In this document: positions 9,888 through 18,120 of the stretch, piece after piece
Layout of the letters: the number at the start of each line of letters is the position of its first letter
Position numbering within the stretch: position 1 is the first letter of the stretch
Assembly (NCBI GenBank): GCA_963714155.1
Contig: OY970236.1
Coordinates: 62,001 to 126,000, forward strand
Length of the DNA: 64,000 bases
DNA from: VRUE01 sp963714155
Lineage (GTDB): Bacteria; Actinomycetota; Thermoleophilia; Solirubrobacterales; 70-9
Reading direction: 5' to 3'
The notes under the pieces: model-generated
Told to the model about the DNA's origin: nothing
Seen by the model: the letters and a program-made list of their open reading frames with translations, nothing else
Database searches by the model: none
Made by a program: the position numbers and the translations under genes

Positions 9888-10676
9888 CTAAGTCTTCGCT
9901 GGCTTGCTGCGAGCCCGTTTCGTCTCGCTGCGGGCAACGCTGCGGATCGTTTTGCCGAGCGCTTTGTCGGTCGCCTCGGCGATTGCGATCTGGAAGACGC
10001 CCATCAGCACGTCGGCGCCGAGGGGGCGGGTGCGCTCGAGGGTCTCGCGCACTTTCGGCCAGTCACCGTCGGGGCGGCCGGCTTCGTCGAAGGGCTTCCA
10101 GACCTGCTCGATGAAGAGATCGGTGAAGAGCTGGGCGATCTCGTCGGCCTTGCGGCGCAGCTTCTCCGCCACCGCGAGGACGGCGTCGGGGCTCATGCCG
10201 ACGTCCGCCAAGGCGGCCGCCGCATTCATCATCCGCGGGCTGATCACCTCGACCTTGCCGTCGGGCAGGGAGCGAATCGAGCCGAGTTTTTCGCCCCGTT
10301 CCAGCATCTCGAAGCCGCGCCCTTCTTCGACCTCTTTTTTCCAGAGCTCGGCGAGCTCGACCAGCTCGACGATTTCCGGCGTCTCCTCTTCGAAGGGGGC
10401 GCGCAGGGTGCGGGTGAGGTCTTGGATCTCCTCGGCGGAGCCGTTGACCCCTTCCATCATGCGGCGGATCGCCTCCAGGTTGAGGCCCTCGGCCTGAAGT
10501 TCACGGGTGAGTTCGACCCGGGCGACGTGATCGTCGTTGTAGTAGCCGGTGCGGCCGTGGACGACCGGCGGTGGCAGCAGCCCACGGGTCTGGTGAGCAC
10601 GGATGTTGCGCACCGTCATCCCAGTCCGCTCGGCGAGCTCGCCGATCGTCATCTCGCCCTGGGCGGGTTTGCTCAT
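9888..10676 (-). CDS. MerR-family transcriptional regulator
   Basis: The 262-residue protein begins MSKPAQGEMTIGELAERTGM, a MerR winged helix-turn-helix (about 9-75, including RNIRAHQTRGLLPPP and GRTGYYNDDHVARVELTREL). A helical region (80-150) follows, then an all-alpha C-terminal domain of unknown ligand and a basic tail (SETKRARSKPAKT). The start is set by the ATGA overlap with the upstream SDR gene; the same frame is open further upstream, but there it is only antisense-like noise inside the SDR gene. Co-transcription suggests it regulates, or senses a product of, the SDR. Confidence 0.85.
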   Translation of the reverse strand: MSKPAQGEMTIGELAERTGMTVRNIRAHQTRGLLPPPVVHGRTGYYNDDHVARVELTRELQAEGLNLEAIRRMMEGVNGSAEEIQDLTRTLRAPFEEETPEIVELVELAELWKKEVEEGRGFEMLERGEKLGSIRSLPDGKVEVISPRMMNAAAALADVGMSPDAVLAVAEKLRRKADEIAQLFTDLFIEQVWKPFDEAGRPDGDWPKVRETLERTRPLGADVLMGVFQIAIAEATDKALGKTIRSVARSETKRARSKPAKT

Positions 10677-11389
10677 CCCCGCATGGTAAGCGGGAAACGC
10701 TGCCCGTTCATCTTTTTTGCCTGGTCCGAGCAGATGAATGCGATTGCCTCGGCAAGGTCCTCGGCGGAGGTGAACGTTGGGAAGTCCTCGTCCGGACTCT
10801 CCGCGCGCATGCGCGGCGTCAGGATCGCGTCGACGACGATGATGTTGGCAGTCGCCGTCGTCCCTTCGAAGCCGTCGGCGAAGGCGAGCGTCCATGCCTC
10901 GGCCGCGGCCTTGGCCGAGGCGTAGGCCGCATTGGTGTTGGTCGGCGCCTGTCCCTGCTTCGAGGAGACGAGGACGAAGCGACCGTGCTCGCTGGCCAGC
11001 AGCGCGTCGTGGAAGGCGCGTGTCGTGTGCTGGACGGTGCGGACGAGCGAGTCGTGAAGAACGTCCCAATCCGCGAGCGACGCCTCGTGCAGGGGCTCTC
11101 CCCCACGCCAGCCGCCGACCAGGTGCAGCAGCGCATCGACCCGGCCGAAGCGCTCGACCAGCGCCGCGCACCAAGCCCGCGTCGCCTCCTCGTCGAGCAG
11201 ATCGACCGCGCGCCCGTCCCAGCGTTCGGCCGGCAGATCGAGCCCAGCGCCGACCTCGTCGACCCGCTCCTGGTCCATGTCCGTCCCGGCGATCGTCGCC
11301 CCAGCCCCCGCCAGCCGCTCCGCGACCACGGGTCCGAGCCCGCCGGCAACCCCGGCGATGGCGATGACGCGGCTCTCGAGGTCACTCAT
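10673..11389 (-). CDS. Short-chain dehydrogenase/reductase (SDR)
   Basis: This 238-residue protein has a Rossmann fold with the nucleotide-binding motif GVAGGLGPVVAERL near residue 13, a variant of TGxxxGIG. HLVGGW replaces the usual NNAG at about 89. The catalytic Tyr/Lys are in AAYASAKAAAE (YxxxK, about 155-159), with the Ser in VLVSS upstream. It is an NAD(P)-dependent oxidoreductase of the classical type; the substrate cannot be told. It is the first gene of a two-gene unit with the MerR regulator (ATGA overlap). Confidence 0.85.
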   Translation of the reverse strand: MSDLESRVIAIAGVAGGLGPVVAERLAGAGATIAGTDMDQERVDEVGAGLDLPAERWDGRAVDLLDEEATRAWCAALVERFGRVDALLHLVGGWRGGEPLHEASLADWDVLHDSLVRTVQHTTRAFHDALLASEHGRFVLVSSKQGQAPTNTNAAYASAKAAAEAWTLAFADGFEGTTATANIIVVDAILTPRMRAESPDEDFPTFTSAEDLAEAIAFICSDQAKKMNGQRFPLTMRG

Positions 11390-11398
11390 TGAACCAAC

Positions 11399-11692
11399 CT
11401 ACCGCCGCGCGCCGGTGGCCGAACTCGCGGACCGGCCATCGTGCATCGCGACTACGTAGACCCGATCAGACAATTCCTCGTAGAGGTAGACCAGGATCAT
11501 CCAAGACCAAGGGCCGAGCAAGAACCGAGCGGGCGCCCATCGGCCTTCCAACTCGGCACCGGCAAGCGGAAAGACTTCCAGGGTTCTCAGAGAACGGGCG
11601 ATTCGAGCCCAGGCGTCGTCCGGAAGGCTGAGCGTCGAGATCGCCTCGTTCACGTCCCGCTGCGCCTGCGGGGTGATGATTACCTGCGCCAC
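11399..11692 (-). CDS. RelE/ParE-family toxin
   Basis: The 97-residue protein fits the ParE/RelE toxin fold: an N-terminal helical hairpin (QAQRDVNEAISTL, DDAWARIARSLRTLEVFP) followed by strands with RFLLGPWSWMILVYLYEE and RVYVVAMHDGR. ParE members poison gyrase and RelE members cleave mRNA; the sequence does not decide which. The GTG start at 11692 directly follows the TGA of the antitoxin gene (TGAGTG), the usual coupling in such pairs. Confidence 0.75.
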   Translation of the reverse strand: MAQVIITPQAQRDVNEAISTLSLPDDAWARIARSLRTLEVFPLAGAELEGRWAPARFLLGPWSWMILVYLYEELSDRVYVVAMHDGRSASSATGARR

Positions 11693-11953
11693 TCAGGCGA
11701 GTTGGTCGAGCGGTGTTCCCTCTCCCCGACCGGCCTGGGCCAAGCCCTCCTGCGTCCGCTCCCATGCGCCCGGAATCGAATCGAGTATCTCGGTGATACG
11801 CGCGGCATCCGGGTCGGCGTCATCGAGCGCTGTGGAAAGGAGCGAGCGGGCAAGCGTCCCCTCCTGCACATGCGTGCGCTCAGCGAGCCTTGCGAGCTTG
11901 GCCGCATGCCCGTCATCGAGCGTCACGTTGATTCGTTTGGCTGACGCCGCCAC
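11693..11953 (-). CDS. Ribbon-helix-helix antitoxin
   Basis: The protein has 86 residues if started at GTG 11953. The N-terminus AKRINVTLDDGHAAKLARLA is a CopG/Arc-type ribbon-helix-helix DNA-binding motif (about 5-45). The C-terminal half (ITEILDSIPGAWERTQEGLA) would bind the toxin. The frame is open further upstream but there it runs into tRNA-Tyr, so the longer reading is rejected. No clear Shine-Dalgarno sequence is seen before the GTG; a leaderless message or the TTG 15 nt upstream are alternatives. It probably represses its own operon together with the toxin. Confidence 0.7.
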   Translation of the reverse strand: MAASAKRINVTLDDGHAAKLARLAERTHVQEGTLARSLLSTALDDADPDAARITEILDSIPGAWERTQEGLAQAGRGEGTPLDQLA

Positions 11954-11994
11954 TGCGTTCAGGGTACACAAGCCAACACGGCGTGTGCAAGAAA

Positions 11995-12076
11995 TGGGGG
12001 AGGCAGGATTCGAACCTGCGTAGGCAGAGCCAATGCGTTTACAGCGCATCTCCTTTAACCACTCGGACACTCCCCC
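11995..12076 (-). tRNA. tRNA-Tyr (GUA)
   Basis: The minus strand folds into a full class II tRNA: 7-bp acceptor stem (GGGGGAG/CTCCCCC), D arm, anticodon stem ATGCG/CGCAT with loop CTGTAAA (anticodon GTA, Tyr), long variable arm and T arm GCAGG-TTCGAAT-CCTGC. The 3' CCA is not encoded. The toxin-antitoxin genes begin 42 nt downstream. Confidence 0.95.
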
Positions 12077-12119
12077 GAGTACGCGGCGACGATTCTAGGG
12101 GACCGATCTGTCCCTGGGG

Positions 12120-12494
12120 CTAGGCGACGCCCAGCCGCTCTTTCATCTGCTCGTTGAAGGCCGTCAGGGCCGACATCGGGCGCATGAAGACGGTGAGCAC
12201 GGCGACGCGGCCGTCGTCGTCGAGCTCGAGGAAGTCGATGCCCTCCAACTCGCGGTCGCCGACGTTGGCCTTGAAACGAAGGGCGACGGAGTTGCCTTCG
12301 TGCAGCTCGTCTATATAAGTGAGGTCTTCGAGCGTGGCGGCGACGTGGGTGAGGACGGCGCTGACCATCTCTCGGCCCTCGAAGCCGCGGAAGAGGATCG
12401 GACTGTGCAGCTCGACATCCTCTCGCAGGGTCTCGGTCAGCAGGTCGAGGTCCTTCGCTTCGGCAGCGACGCGGAAGGGGTGCGGCTCGGCCAT
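12120..12494 (-). CDS. SnoaL/NTF2-like protein
   Basis: The 124-residue protein has the layout of a SnoaL-like (NTF2 cone fold) domain: N-terminal helix HPFRVAAEAKDLDLLTETL, then DVELHSPILFRGFEGREMVS and strands ending GIDFLELDDDGRVAVLTVFM. Members include polyketide cyclases, isomerases and ligand-binding proteins; no catalytic residue can be assigned here. It is divergent from the Ddn-like gene, with a perfect palindrome between them that could control both. Confidence 0.75.
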   Translation of the reverse strand: MAEPHPFRVAAEAKDLDLLTETLREDVELHSPILFRGFEGREMVSAVLTHVAATLEDLTYIDELHEGNSVALRFKANVGDRELEGIDFLELDDDGRVAVLTVFMRPMSALTAFNEQMKERLGVA

Positions 12495-12511
12495 TTGCCC
12501 ACTCTACGTCT

Positions 12512-12548
12512 TGGCGACTTATGCGTCCATATGACGCATAAGTCGCCA
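12512..12548. promoter_or_regulatory. Perfect 16-bp palindrome between divergent genes
   Basis: TGGCGACTTATGCGTC at 12512-12527 is repeated exactly as its reverse complement at 12533-12548, with CATAT between. The site lies 18 bp upstream of the SnoaL-like start (12494) and 28 bp upstream of the Ddn-like start (12577). In a divergent region an operator is more likely than a terminator. The regulator is unknown. Confidence 0.65.
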
Positions 12549-12576
12549 GACCCTTTGGGCCTGAGATACTCGCGCC

Positions 12577-13035
12577 GTGCCAAGCGACCACACCCTCGCG
12601 CGGATCTCCAACTCGCTCGGTGCCACCGGGCTGCGCTGGGCGGGCAAGCTCAACACCCCGCTCTACCGGCTCAGCGGCGGACGCATCGGCGGCAAGGTCG
12701 GCCGTGCGCCGGTCCTGCTCCTCACCACCACCGGGCGCAAGTCGGGGCAGCAGCGCACCGCCCCGGTCGTCTACCTCGCCGACGGCGACAACGTCGTCGT
12801 GATCAACACCAACGCCGGCAACGCCAAGGTCCCGGCCTGGTCGCTCAACCTCGAGGCCAACCCGGAGGGCGAAGTCGAGGTCGGGCGCAAGCGCTACGCG
12901 ATCCGGGCGCGGATCGCCGAGGGCGAGGAGCGCACCGACCTCTGGCGCAAGCACAACGAGCAGTACGCGGGCTTCGACGACTACCAGGAGAAGCTCGACC
13001 GAGAAGCCTCGGTCATCGTGCTCGAGCCGCGCTAG
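12577..13035 (+). CDS. Ddn-family deazaflavin (F420)-dependent nitroreductase-like protein
   Basis: This 152-residue protein begins at GTG 12577. It shows the Ddn/F420-dependent quinone-reductase fold: LNTPLYRLSGGRIGGKVGRA near the N-terminus, then VLLLTTTGRKSGQQRTAPVVY (about 47-67), the most conserved block of the family. VINTNAGNAKVPAWSLNLEA follows at about 76-95. Such enzymes use reduced F420 to reduce quinones or nitro compounds; the physiological substrate is unknown. Its TAG stop shares the bases CTAG with the stop of convergent rpoD. Confidence 0.85.
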   Translation: MPSDHTLARISNSLGATGLRWAGKLNTPLYRLSGGRIGGKVGRAPVLLLTTTGRKSGQQRTAPVVYLADGDNVVVINTNAGNAKVPAWSLNLEANPEGEVEVGRKRYAIRARIAEGEERTDLWRKHNEQYAGFDDYQEKLDREASVIVLEPR

Positions 13036-14162
13036 CTGGCTTCGCGCAGCATCTGCGCCTCGGGCAGGGCGCGCAGCTTCTTCAGCGTGTTGGTCTCGAT
13101 CTGGCGGATCCGCTCGCGGGTAACGCCGAAGGTCCTCCCCACCTCCTCGAGCGTCAGCGGCTCGAGGCCGGAGAGCCCGTAGCGCAGCTCGATCACCTGG
13201 CGCTCGCGCTCGGGCAGGGCGTCGAGCGCCCGCCGCACGCCCTCGCGCTGCAGGTGCTCGCTCGCTTCCTCGAAGGGCTGCGCGACTTCGTCGTCGGCGA
13301 CAAAGTCGCCGAGCTCCGATTCGTCCTCGTCGCCGACCGGCTTCTCCAGCGAGACCGGCAGCTGGGAGACGCGCAGGATGTCGCGCACTTCGTCGAGCGG
13401 CCAGCGCAGCTCGGCGGCGATCTCGAAGGGCTCCGGCTCACGCCCAAGCGACTGCACCAGCTGGCGCTCGACGTGGGTGACCCGGTTCAGCTTCTCGACC
13501 ATGTGGACGGGGATGCGGATCGTCCGCGCCTTGTCGGCGATCGCCCGCGTCACCGCCTGGCGGATCCACCAGGTCGCGTAGGTGGAGAACTTGTAGCCGC
13601 GGCGGTAGTCGAACTTCTCGACCGCGCGAATCAGACCCAGCGAGCCCTCCTGGATCAGGTCGAGGAAGCTCAGCCCCCGCCCCAGGTAGCCCTTGGCGAT
13701 CGAGACGACCAGCCGCAGGTTGGCCTCGACCATCTGGCGCTTGGCGATCATGTCGCCGCGCTCGATCCGTTTTGCCAGGTCCACCTCTTGCGCCGCGGTC
13801 AGCAGGTCGACCTGGCCGATCGAGCGCAGGTAGAGGCGCAGCGAGTCGAGGCTCGGTTCGACCGTCAGGTCCAACTCGGAGTCTTTTTTCGCGCCGGCGC
13901 CGTTGGCCTCTTCGGCCCGCGCTTCCTTGTATGCGCTGACGCCCTCCTCGGCCAGGACTTCGACGCCCTGCTCGACCAGGTGCGCGTGCAGGCCGGAGAT
14001 CTGCTCCTTGGTGACCTCGACCTCCTCGAGCGTGGTCGCGATCTGCTCGAAGGTCAGGTAGCCGCGCTCGCGACCCAGCGCGATCAGCCCGCGCAGCTCC
14101 TCGGGCTCCGCAAACGGCTGTTCATCCGAATCCTGATCCAGTCCCACGGGGACCGTCTCCAA
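13032..14162 (-). CDS. rpoD: Primary RNA polymerase sigma factor (sigma-70, RpoD/SigA)
   Basis: The 376-residue protein has every region of a group 1 sigma factor. Region 1.1 lies at about 18-75, region 1.2 at 105-138 (DSLRLYLRSIGQVDLL). Region 2 is at 140-212 (QEGSLGLIRAVEKFDYRRGY, KFSTYATWWIRQAVTRAIAD), region 3 at about 220-295, and region 4 at about 305-370 (LPERERQVIELRYGLSGLEP, then TRERIRQIETNTLKKLRAL). It directs transcription of housekeeping genes. It is shorter than the ~500-residue actinobacterial SigA, mainly because the acidic N-terminal extension is reduced. The presence of region 1.1 argues for the primary sigma rather than an alternative one. Confidence 0.92.
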   Translation of the reverse strand: METVPVGLDQDSDEQPFAEPEELRGLIALGRERGYLTFEQIATTLEEVEVTKEQISGLHAHLVEQGVEVLAEEGVSAYKEARAEEANGAGAKKDSELDLTVEPSLDSLRLYLRSIGQVDLLTAAQEVDLAKRIERGDMIAKRQMVEANLRLVVSIAKGYLGRGLSFLDLIQEGSLGLIRAVEKFDYRRGYKFSTYATWWIRQAVTRAIADKARTIRIPVHMVEKLNRVTHVERQLVQSLGREPEPFEIAAELRWPLDEVRDILRVSQLPVSLEKPVGDEDESELGDFVADDEVAQPFEEASEHLQREGVRRALDALPERERQVIELRYGLSGLEPLTLEEVGRTFGVTRERIRQIETNTLKKLRALPEAQMLREAS

Positions 14163-14320
14163 CGGTTCGATCTCGCTGCCTCCGGTGCAACCCTGTCCCC
14201 CTTCCCAGGGGAGGCCGACCCCAACGCTCCGGCCGCAGCAAAGTATAGGCAGAAGAAATCGGTTCGGTCACGGCCGTCGGACACCGGCCGAGGGGGCCGG
14301 TCGCTTACTCTTCATAAGCC

Positions 14321-15328
14321 GTGGCCAGCCGCACGACGATCCCGCCCGCTCGTTCCGCGCCCGACGTGCAGGCCTCGGTGCCCGCCACCCAGGTGAGCCT
14401 CTCGCGCGTCGGTGTCACTGGCGTCGAGAAGGTGATCCGGGTAAAGGCCGACGGCACGGAGAACCTCTACCACGCCAATTTCGAGTGCTTCGTCGACCTC
14501 GAGCCGCGCCAGGCGGGGGTCCACATGTCCCGCTTCGAGGAGAACGTCGGCGAGGCGATCGACGCGGTCGTCCTCGGCGAGGCCTTCCGCGCCGAGATCC
14601 TCGCCTCCCACATCGCCCAGCGCGTGCGCGAGACCCAGGGCGGCCGCCGCGCCGAGGTCTCGGTCGAGGCGCGCTACCCGGAGACGGTGCAGACGCCGGC
14701 GACCGGCCACTCGACCCAGGAGATCTACGGGCTCTTCGGCACCGCCGTTGCCTCCCAGCGCGGCAACCGCACCCTCACCGGCGTGCAGGCGCAGGGCATG
14801 ACCGCCTGTCCCTGCGCCCAGGAGATGGTCGCCGAGCTCGGCCGCGAACAGCTCGCCGCCGCCGGCTTCGACGCCGAGCAGGTCGAGCGGGCGATCGAGG
14901 CGGTCCCGGTCGCCACCCACAACCAGCGCGGCATCGGCACCCTCTACATCGGCTGCCCCGAGGGTGGCGAGGCTTGGATCGACGCACCGGAGCTGCTGCG
15001 CATCGTCGAGGGCTCGATGAGCTCGGAGATCTACGAGTTGATGAAGCGCCCCGACGAGCTCGCCGTCGTCGCCAAAGCCCATGCGAACCCGCGCTTCGTC
15101 GAGGACTGCGTGCGGGAGATGATCCGCGCCGTGGTCGAGGGCTACCCCGACCTGCCGGCCGAGGCCTTCGTCCTGGCCCGCCAGGAGAACCTGGAGACGA
15201 TCCACCGCCACAACGTCGTCGCCGAGCGCTACGGCACCCTCGGCGACCTGCGCCAGGAGCTCGCCACGGGCGAGCACACCGAGCGCCACACGACGATGCG
15301 CGAGTGGCTGGAGTCGCCGGGCGCCTAG
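14321..15328 (+). CDS. mptA: GTP cyclohydrolase, FolE2/MptA family (COG1469)
   Basis: The 335-residue protein matches the type IB GTP cyclohydrolase family. Its central QAQGMTACPCAQEMV (about 155-169) holds the metal-binding Cys, and PVATHNQRGIGTLYIG (about 200) holds the conserved His/Asn block. These enzymes convert GTP to dihydroneopterin triphosphate (FolE2) or its cyclic phosphate (MptA), the first step towards folate or methanopterin-type cofactors. The length and long N-terminus resemble the MptA branch, but I cannot separate the two by eye. It starts at GTG 14321, divergent from rpoD, and its stop shares CTAG with convergent pgsA. Confidence 0.85.
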   Translation: MASRTTIPPARSAPDVQASVPATQVSLSRVGVTGVEKVIRVKADGTENLYHANFECFVDLEPRQAGVHMSRFEENVGEAIDAVVLGEAFRAEILASHIAQRVRETQGGRRAEVSVEARYPETVQTPATGHSTQEIYGLFGTAVASQRGNRTLTGVQAQGMTACPCAQEMVAELGREQLAAAGFDAEQVERAIEAVPVATHNQRGIGTLYIGCPEGGEAWIDAPELLRIVEGSMSSEIYELMKRPDELAVVAKAHANPRFVEDCVREMIRAVVEGYPDLPAEAFVLARQENLETIHRHNVVAERYGTLGDLRQELATGEHTERHTTMREWLESPGA

Positions 15329-15894
15329 CTCGGCTTGGTTTTCGCCACCGCGCGCGCTTCTCGCTCGGCCTCGATGCGGCGGCGCAGGCCGAAGAAGTAG
15401 TCGGCGCCGCTGATCAGGGTCACGGCGACGGCTAGGTAGACGAGGACGTCGACCCAGGCCGGGGCCGGGTTGGTGGCGATCAGGGCGATCACGGCGGCGA
15501 TCTGCAGCACGGTCTTGACCTTGCCCAGCCAGCTGGCGGCGATCACGATGCCGCGCTCGGCGGCGATCGCGCGCATCACGGTGACGGCGAACTCGCGGGC
15601 GATGATCACCATCGCCACCCAGGCTTCGAGCCGGTCGAGCGAGACCAGCGAGACCAGCGCGGCGACGATCAGCAGCTTGTCGGCGATCGGGTCCATCAGC
15701 TTGCCGAAGGTGGTGACCGCGTCGCGCGAGCGGGCGAAGTAGCCGTCGAGCCCGTCGGTCAGCGCGGCGAGGGCGAAGACGGCGGCGGCGAGCGCGTCGC
15801 CGTTGGGGGTCTCGCCGAGCAGGGCGACGACGACGACCGGCACCGCGAGGATGCGCAGCAGGGTGAGAGCGTTGGGGAGGTTGAGCGGGAACAT
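15325..15894 (-). CDS. pgsA: CDP-diacylglycerol-glycerol-3-phosphate 3-phosphatidyltransferase
   Basis: The 189-residue integral membrane enzyme contains the complete CDP-alcohol phosphotransferase signature DGLDGYFARSRDAVTTFGKL then MDPIAD (D-x2-DG-x2-AR-x8-G-x3-D-x3-D), residues about 45-70. It starts MFPLNLPNALTLLR, typical of PgsA. It makes phosphatidylglycerol phosphate from CDP-diacylglycerol and glycerol 3-phosphate. I chose ATG 15894 because the longer frame starts inside the upstream MMPL gene and its extra N-terminus is Arg-rich noise. It begins 5 nt after the MMPL stop, so it is the last gene of that operon. Confidence 0.9.
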   Translation of the reverse strand: MFPLNLPNALTLLRILAVPVVVVALLGETPNGDALAAAVFALAALTDGLDGYFARSRDAVTTFGKLMDPIADKLLIVAALVSLVSLDRLEAWVAMVIIAREFAVTVMRAIAAERGIVIAASWLGKVKTVLQIAAVIALIATNPAPAWVDVLVYLAVAVTLISGADYFFGLRRRIEAEREARAVAKTKPS

Positions 15895-15899
15895 CCCGC

Positions 15900-18113
15900 T
15901 CAGGCGCTCCCCGCCGGACTCTTGGCGGCAGCGGCGAGCTCCGCGTCGCGCTTGGCGAAGTAGTCCTCGCCCTCGATGCTGATGTGGGGGACGATGCGGC
16001 CGAGCCAGCCGGGCATCCACCAGGCCCACTTGCCGAGCAGGACCATGATCGCCGGCACCAGCAGGCAGCGGACCAGGGTCGAATCGATCGCGATCGCGAC
16101 GGCGAGGCCGACGCCGAACTCCTTCACGATCGGGTTGCCGTTGAGGACGAAGCTGGTGAAGACGCAGACCATGATCGCCGCCGCCGAGGTGATCACCCGG
16201 CCGGTGTTGGCGAGGCCTTCGATCACCGCGTCCTTCTCTTTGCCGGTCTTCCGATAGTGCTCGCGCATCTGGGTCAGCAGGAAGACCTCGTAGTCCATCG
16301 AGAGCCCGAAGAGGATCGCGAACATCAGCAGCGGCACGAAGCTGACGATCGGGATCGCGTGGTCGAGGCCGATCAGCGAGGAGCCCCAGCCGAGCTGGAA
16401 GACCGCGGTGACGACACCGTAGGCGGCCGCGACCGAGATCAGGTTCATCGCCGCCGCCTTCAGCGGCACCAGCAGCGAGCGGAAGGCGAGCAGGAGGACG
16501 ATGAAGCTGAGCGCGACGACGATGCCGATCATCAGCGGCAGCTTGTCGCTGATCTGGGTCGCGAGATCGATGTAGCCGGCGGTCTGGCCGCCGACGTAGG
16601 AGTGGGTGGAGCTGCCTTTCAGCGCCGCCGGGATCGTTTCGTCGCGCAGGTCTTCGACCAGGCTGACGGTCTCATCCGCCCACGGCGCCGATTTCGAGAT
16701 CACGGTGAAGACCGCCGCGGTGCCGGCTTTGTCGAGGGTCGGTTCGGAGACCTCGGCGACGTCGGGCGCGGCCGCGATCTTCTTCTCCAGGACGGGCAGC
16801 ACCGTTTTCGCTTCGCCGGCGCTCTCGAATTCCGAAGCGACCAGCAGCGGCCCGTTGACCCCGGGGCCGAAGCCCTGGGTGAGGCCGTCGTAGGCCTGGC
16901 GCGCGGTGGTCGACTTGGGCAGGGCGCTGATGTCGTTCTGGCCCAGCTCGAGCTGCAGCAGCGGGATCGAGAGCACGGCGAGGACGGCCAGGGCGGCGAT
17001 CGCGGAGCGCCAGGGGCGGTCGGCGACGCCGCGGGCCCAGCGCCGCCAGCCGTGCGGCTCGGCATCGTCGGGGTGCGTCTTGCCGAACTGCACGCGCAGC
17101 GAGTTGATCCGCGGCCCGAGCGCTCCCAGCATCGCCGGCAGCAGCGTGGTCGCGGCAAGCACCGCGATCACCACCGCGATCCCGGCGGTGAAGCCGAGTG
17201 TGCTGACCAGCGGGATGCCGGCGAAGGCGAGCGAGCAGAGCGCGATCACGACCGTGAAGCCGGCAAAGACGACGGCACCGCCCGCGGTCGCCGTGGCCCG
17301 GGCGATCGACTCGCGCATCTCCATCCCGTCGCCGAGCTGCAGCTTGTGGCGGGTGACGATGAAGAGGGCGTAGTCGATGCCGACGCCGAGGCCGATCATC
17401 GTCGCCAGGGTCGAGGCCACGCTCGGCACCTGTAGGACGTGCTCGAGCAGGCGGATGATCGAGAGCGAGCAGGCGAGGCCGAGGATCGCCGAGGCGATCG
17501 GCAGCACCATCGCCGTCGCGGTGCCGAAGGCGAAGAGCAGGATCACGATCGCGGCGGCGATGCCGATCGCGTCGCTGGCGCCGGTGTCCGGCTTGGAGAG
17601 CTGCGAGCCGACGTAGGCGCCAATCGAGACCCTGACGCCGGCGGCCACCGCCGGATTGCCGGCGTCGAGCACCGCCAGCGCCTGCGCTTCGGTCAGTTCG
17701 CTGGGGCCGACGCTGAGGATGACCGGCACGTAGGCGACCGAGCGGTCTTTGCTGAGAAACTTGGCGCCCTCGGGGCTGAGCGGGTTGACCGCGGAGTTGA
17801 CGTCGTGCAGCGCGTTCAGCCGCTGCACCGATTCTTCGACCGCGCTGGCGTACTTGGGCGCGGTCAGCACCTGGCCGGCCTTGGCCTGGAAGACCAGCGG
17901 GTTGCTGCCGAAGGCCTGTTCGGGCAGCTTCTCTTCGAGCAGTTCGGTCGCCTTGGTCGAGCCGGTGCCCGGCAGGGTCAGGTTGTCGTTGGTCTTGCTC
18001 TCCCCCGCCTGGCCGGCGAGGACGAGGCCGACGGCAAGCACGATCCAGACCGCGATCGTCGGCCAGTGGTGACGTGCGCAGAAGCGGCCGATCGCGTAGA
18101 GAGGGGCGGTCAC
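15900..18113 (-). CDS. MMPL/RND-family membrane transporter
   Basis: The protein has 737 residues from GTG 18113. It shows the two-fold MMPL/RND architecture: TM1 (ARHHWPTIAVWIVLAVGLVL), a large extracytoplasmic loop, a TM bundle with GVGIDYALFIVTRHK (about 255), then the second loop and a second TM bundle with LSMDYEVFLLTQMREHYRKT (about 600). The GxxxDY motifs carry the Asp/Tyr pair of the proton relay. MMPL proteins export lipids or drugs; the cargo is not known. GTG 18113 follows the upstream lipoprotein stop by 7 nt; a start at 18170 would overlap that gene by 50 nt. Linkage to pgsA suggests an envelope lipid role (inference). Confidence 0.88.
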   Translation of the reverse strand: MTAPLYAIGRFCARHHWPTIAVWIVLAVGLVLAGQAGESKTNDNLTLPGTGSTKATELLEEKLPEQAFGSNPLVFQAKAGQVLTAPKYASAVEESVQRLNALHDVNSAVNPLSPEGAKFLSKDRSVAYVPVILSVGPSELTEAQALAVLDAGNPAVAAGVRVSIGAYVGSQLSKPDTGASDAIGIAAAIVILLFAFGTATAMVLPIASAILGLACSLSIIRLLEHVLQVPSVASTLATMIGLGVGIDYALFIVTRHKLQLGDGMEMRESIARATATAGGAVVFAGFTVVIALCSLAFAGIPLVSTLGFTAGIAVVIAVLAATTLLPAMLGALGPRINSLRVQFGKTHPDDAEPHGWRRWARGVADRPWRSAIAALAVLAVLSIPLLQLELGQNDISALPKSTTARQAYDGLTQGFGPGVNGPLLVASEFESAGEAKTVLPVLEKKIAAAPDVAEVSEPTLDKAGTAAVFTVISKSAPWADETVSLVEDLRDETIPAALKGSSTHSYVGGQTAGYIDLATQISDKLPLMIGIVVALSFIVLLLAFRSLLVPLKAAAMNLISVAAAYGVVTAVFQLGWGSSLIGLDHAIPIVSFVPLLMFAILFGLSMDYEVFLLTQMREHYRKTGKEKDAVIEGLANTGRVITSAAAIMVCVFTSFVLNGNPIVKEFGVGLAVAIAIDSTLVRCLLVPAIMVLLGKWAWWMPGWLGRIVPHISIEGEDYFAKRDAELAAAAKSPAGSA

Positions 18114-18120
18114 CCGCGCA

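Noticed and set aside
10677..11174. N-terminal extension of the MerR gene
   Set aside because: It lies out of frame inside the SDR gene; the ATGA junction and the MTIGELAERTG start fix the MerR start at 10676.
12300..14396. 698-codon open frame on the plus strand opposite rpoD
   Set aside because: It is antisense to a certain sigma factor gene, has the Arg/Gln/Asp-rich composition of GC-driven antisense frames, and shows no domain.
15984..17435. 483-codon plus-strand open frame opposite the MMPL gene
   Set aside because: Its charged, low-complexity composition mirrors the codon bias of the real gene on the other strand.
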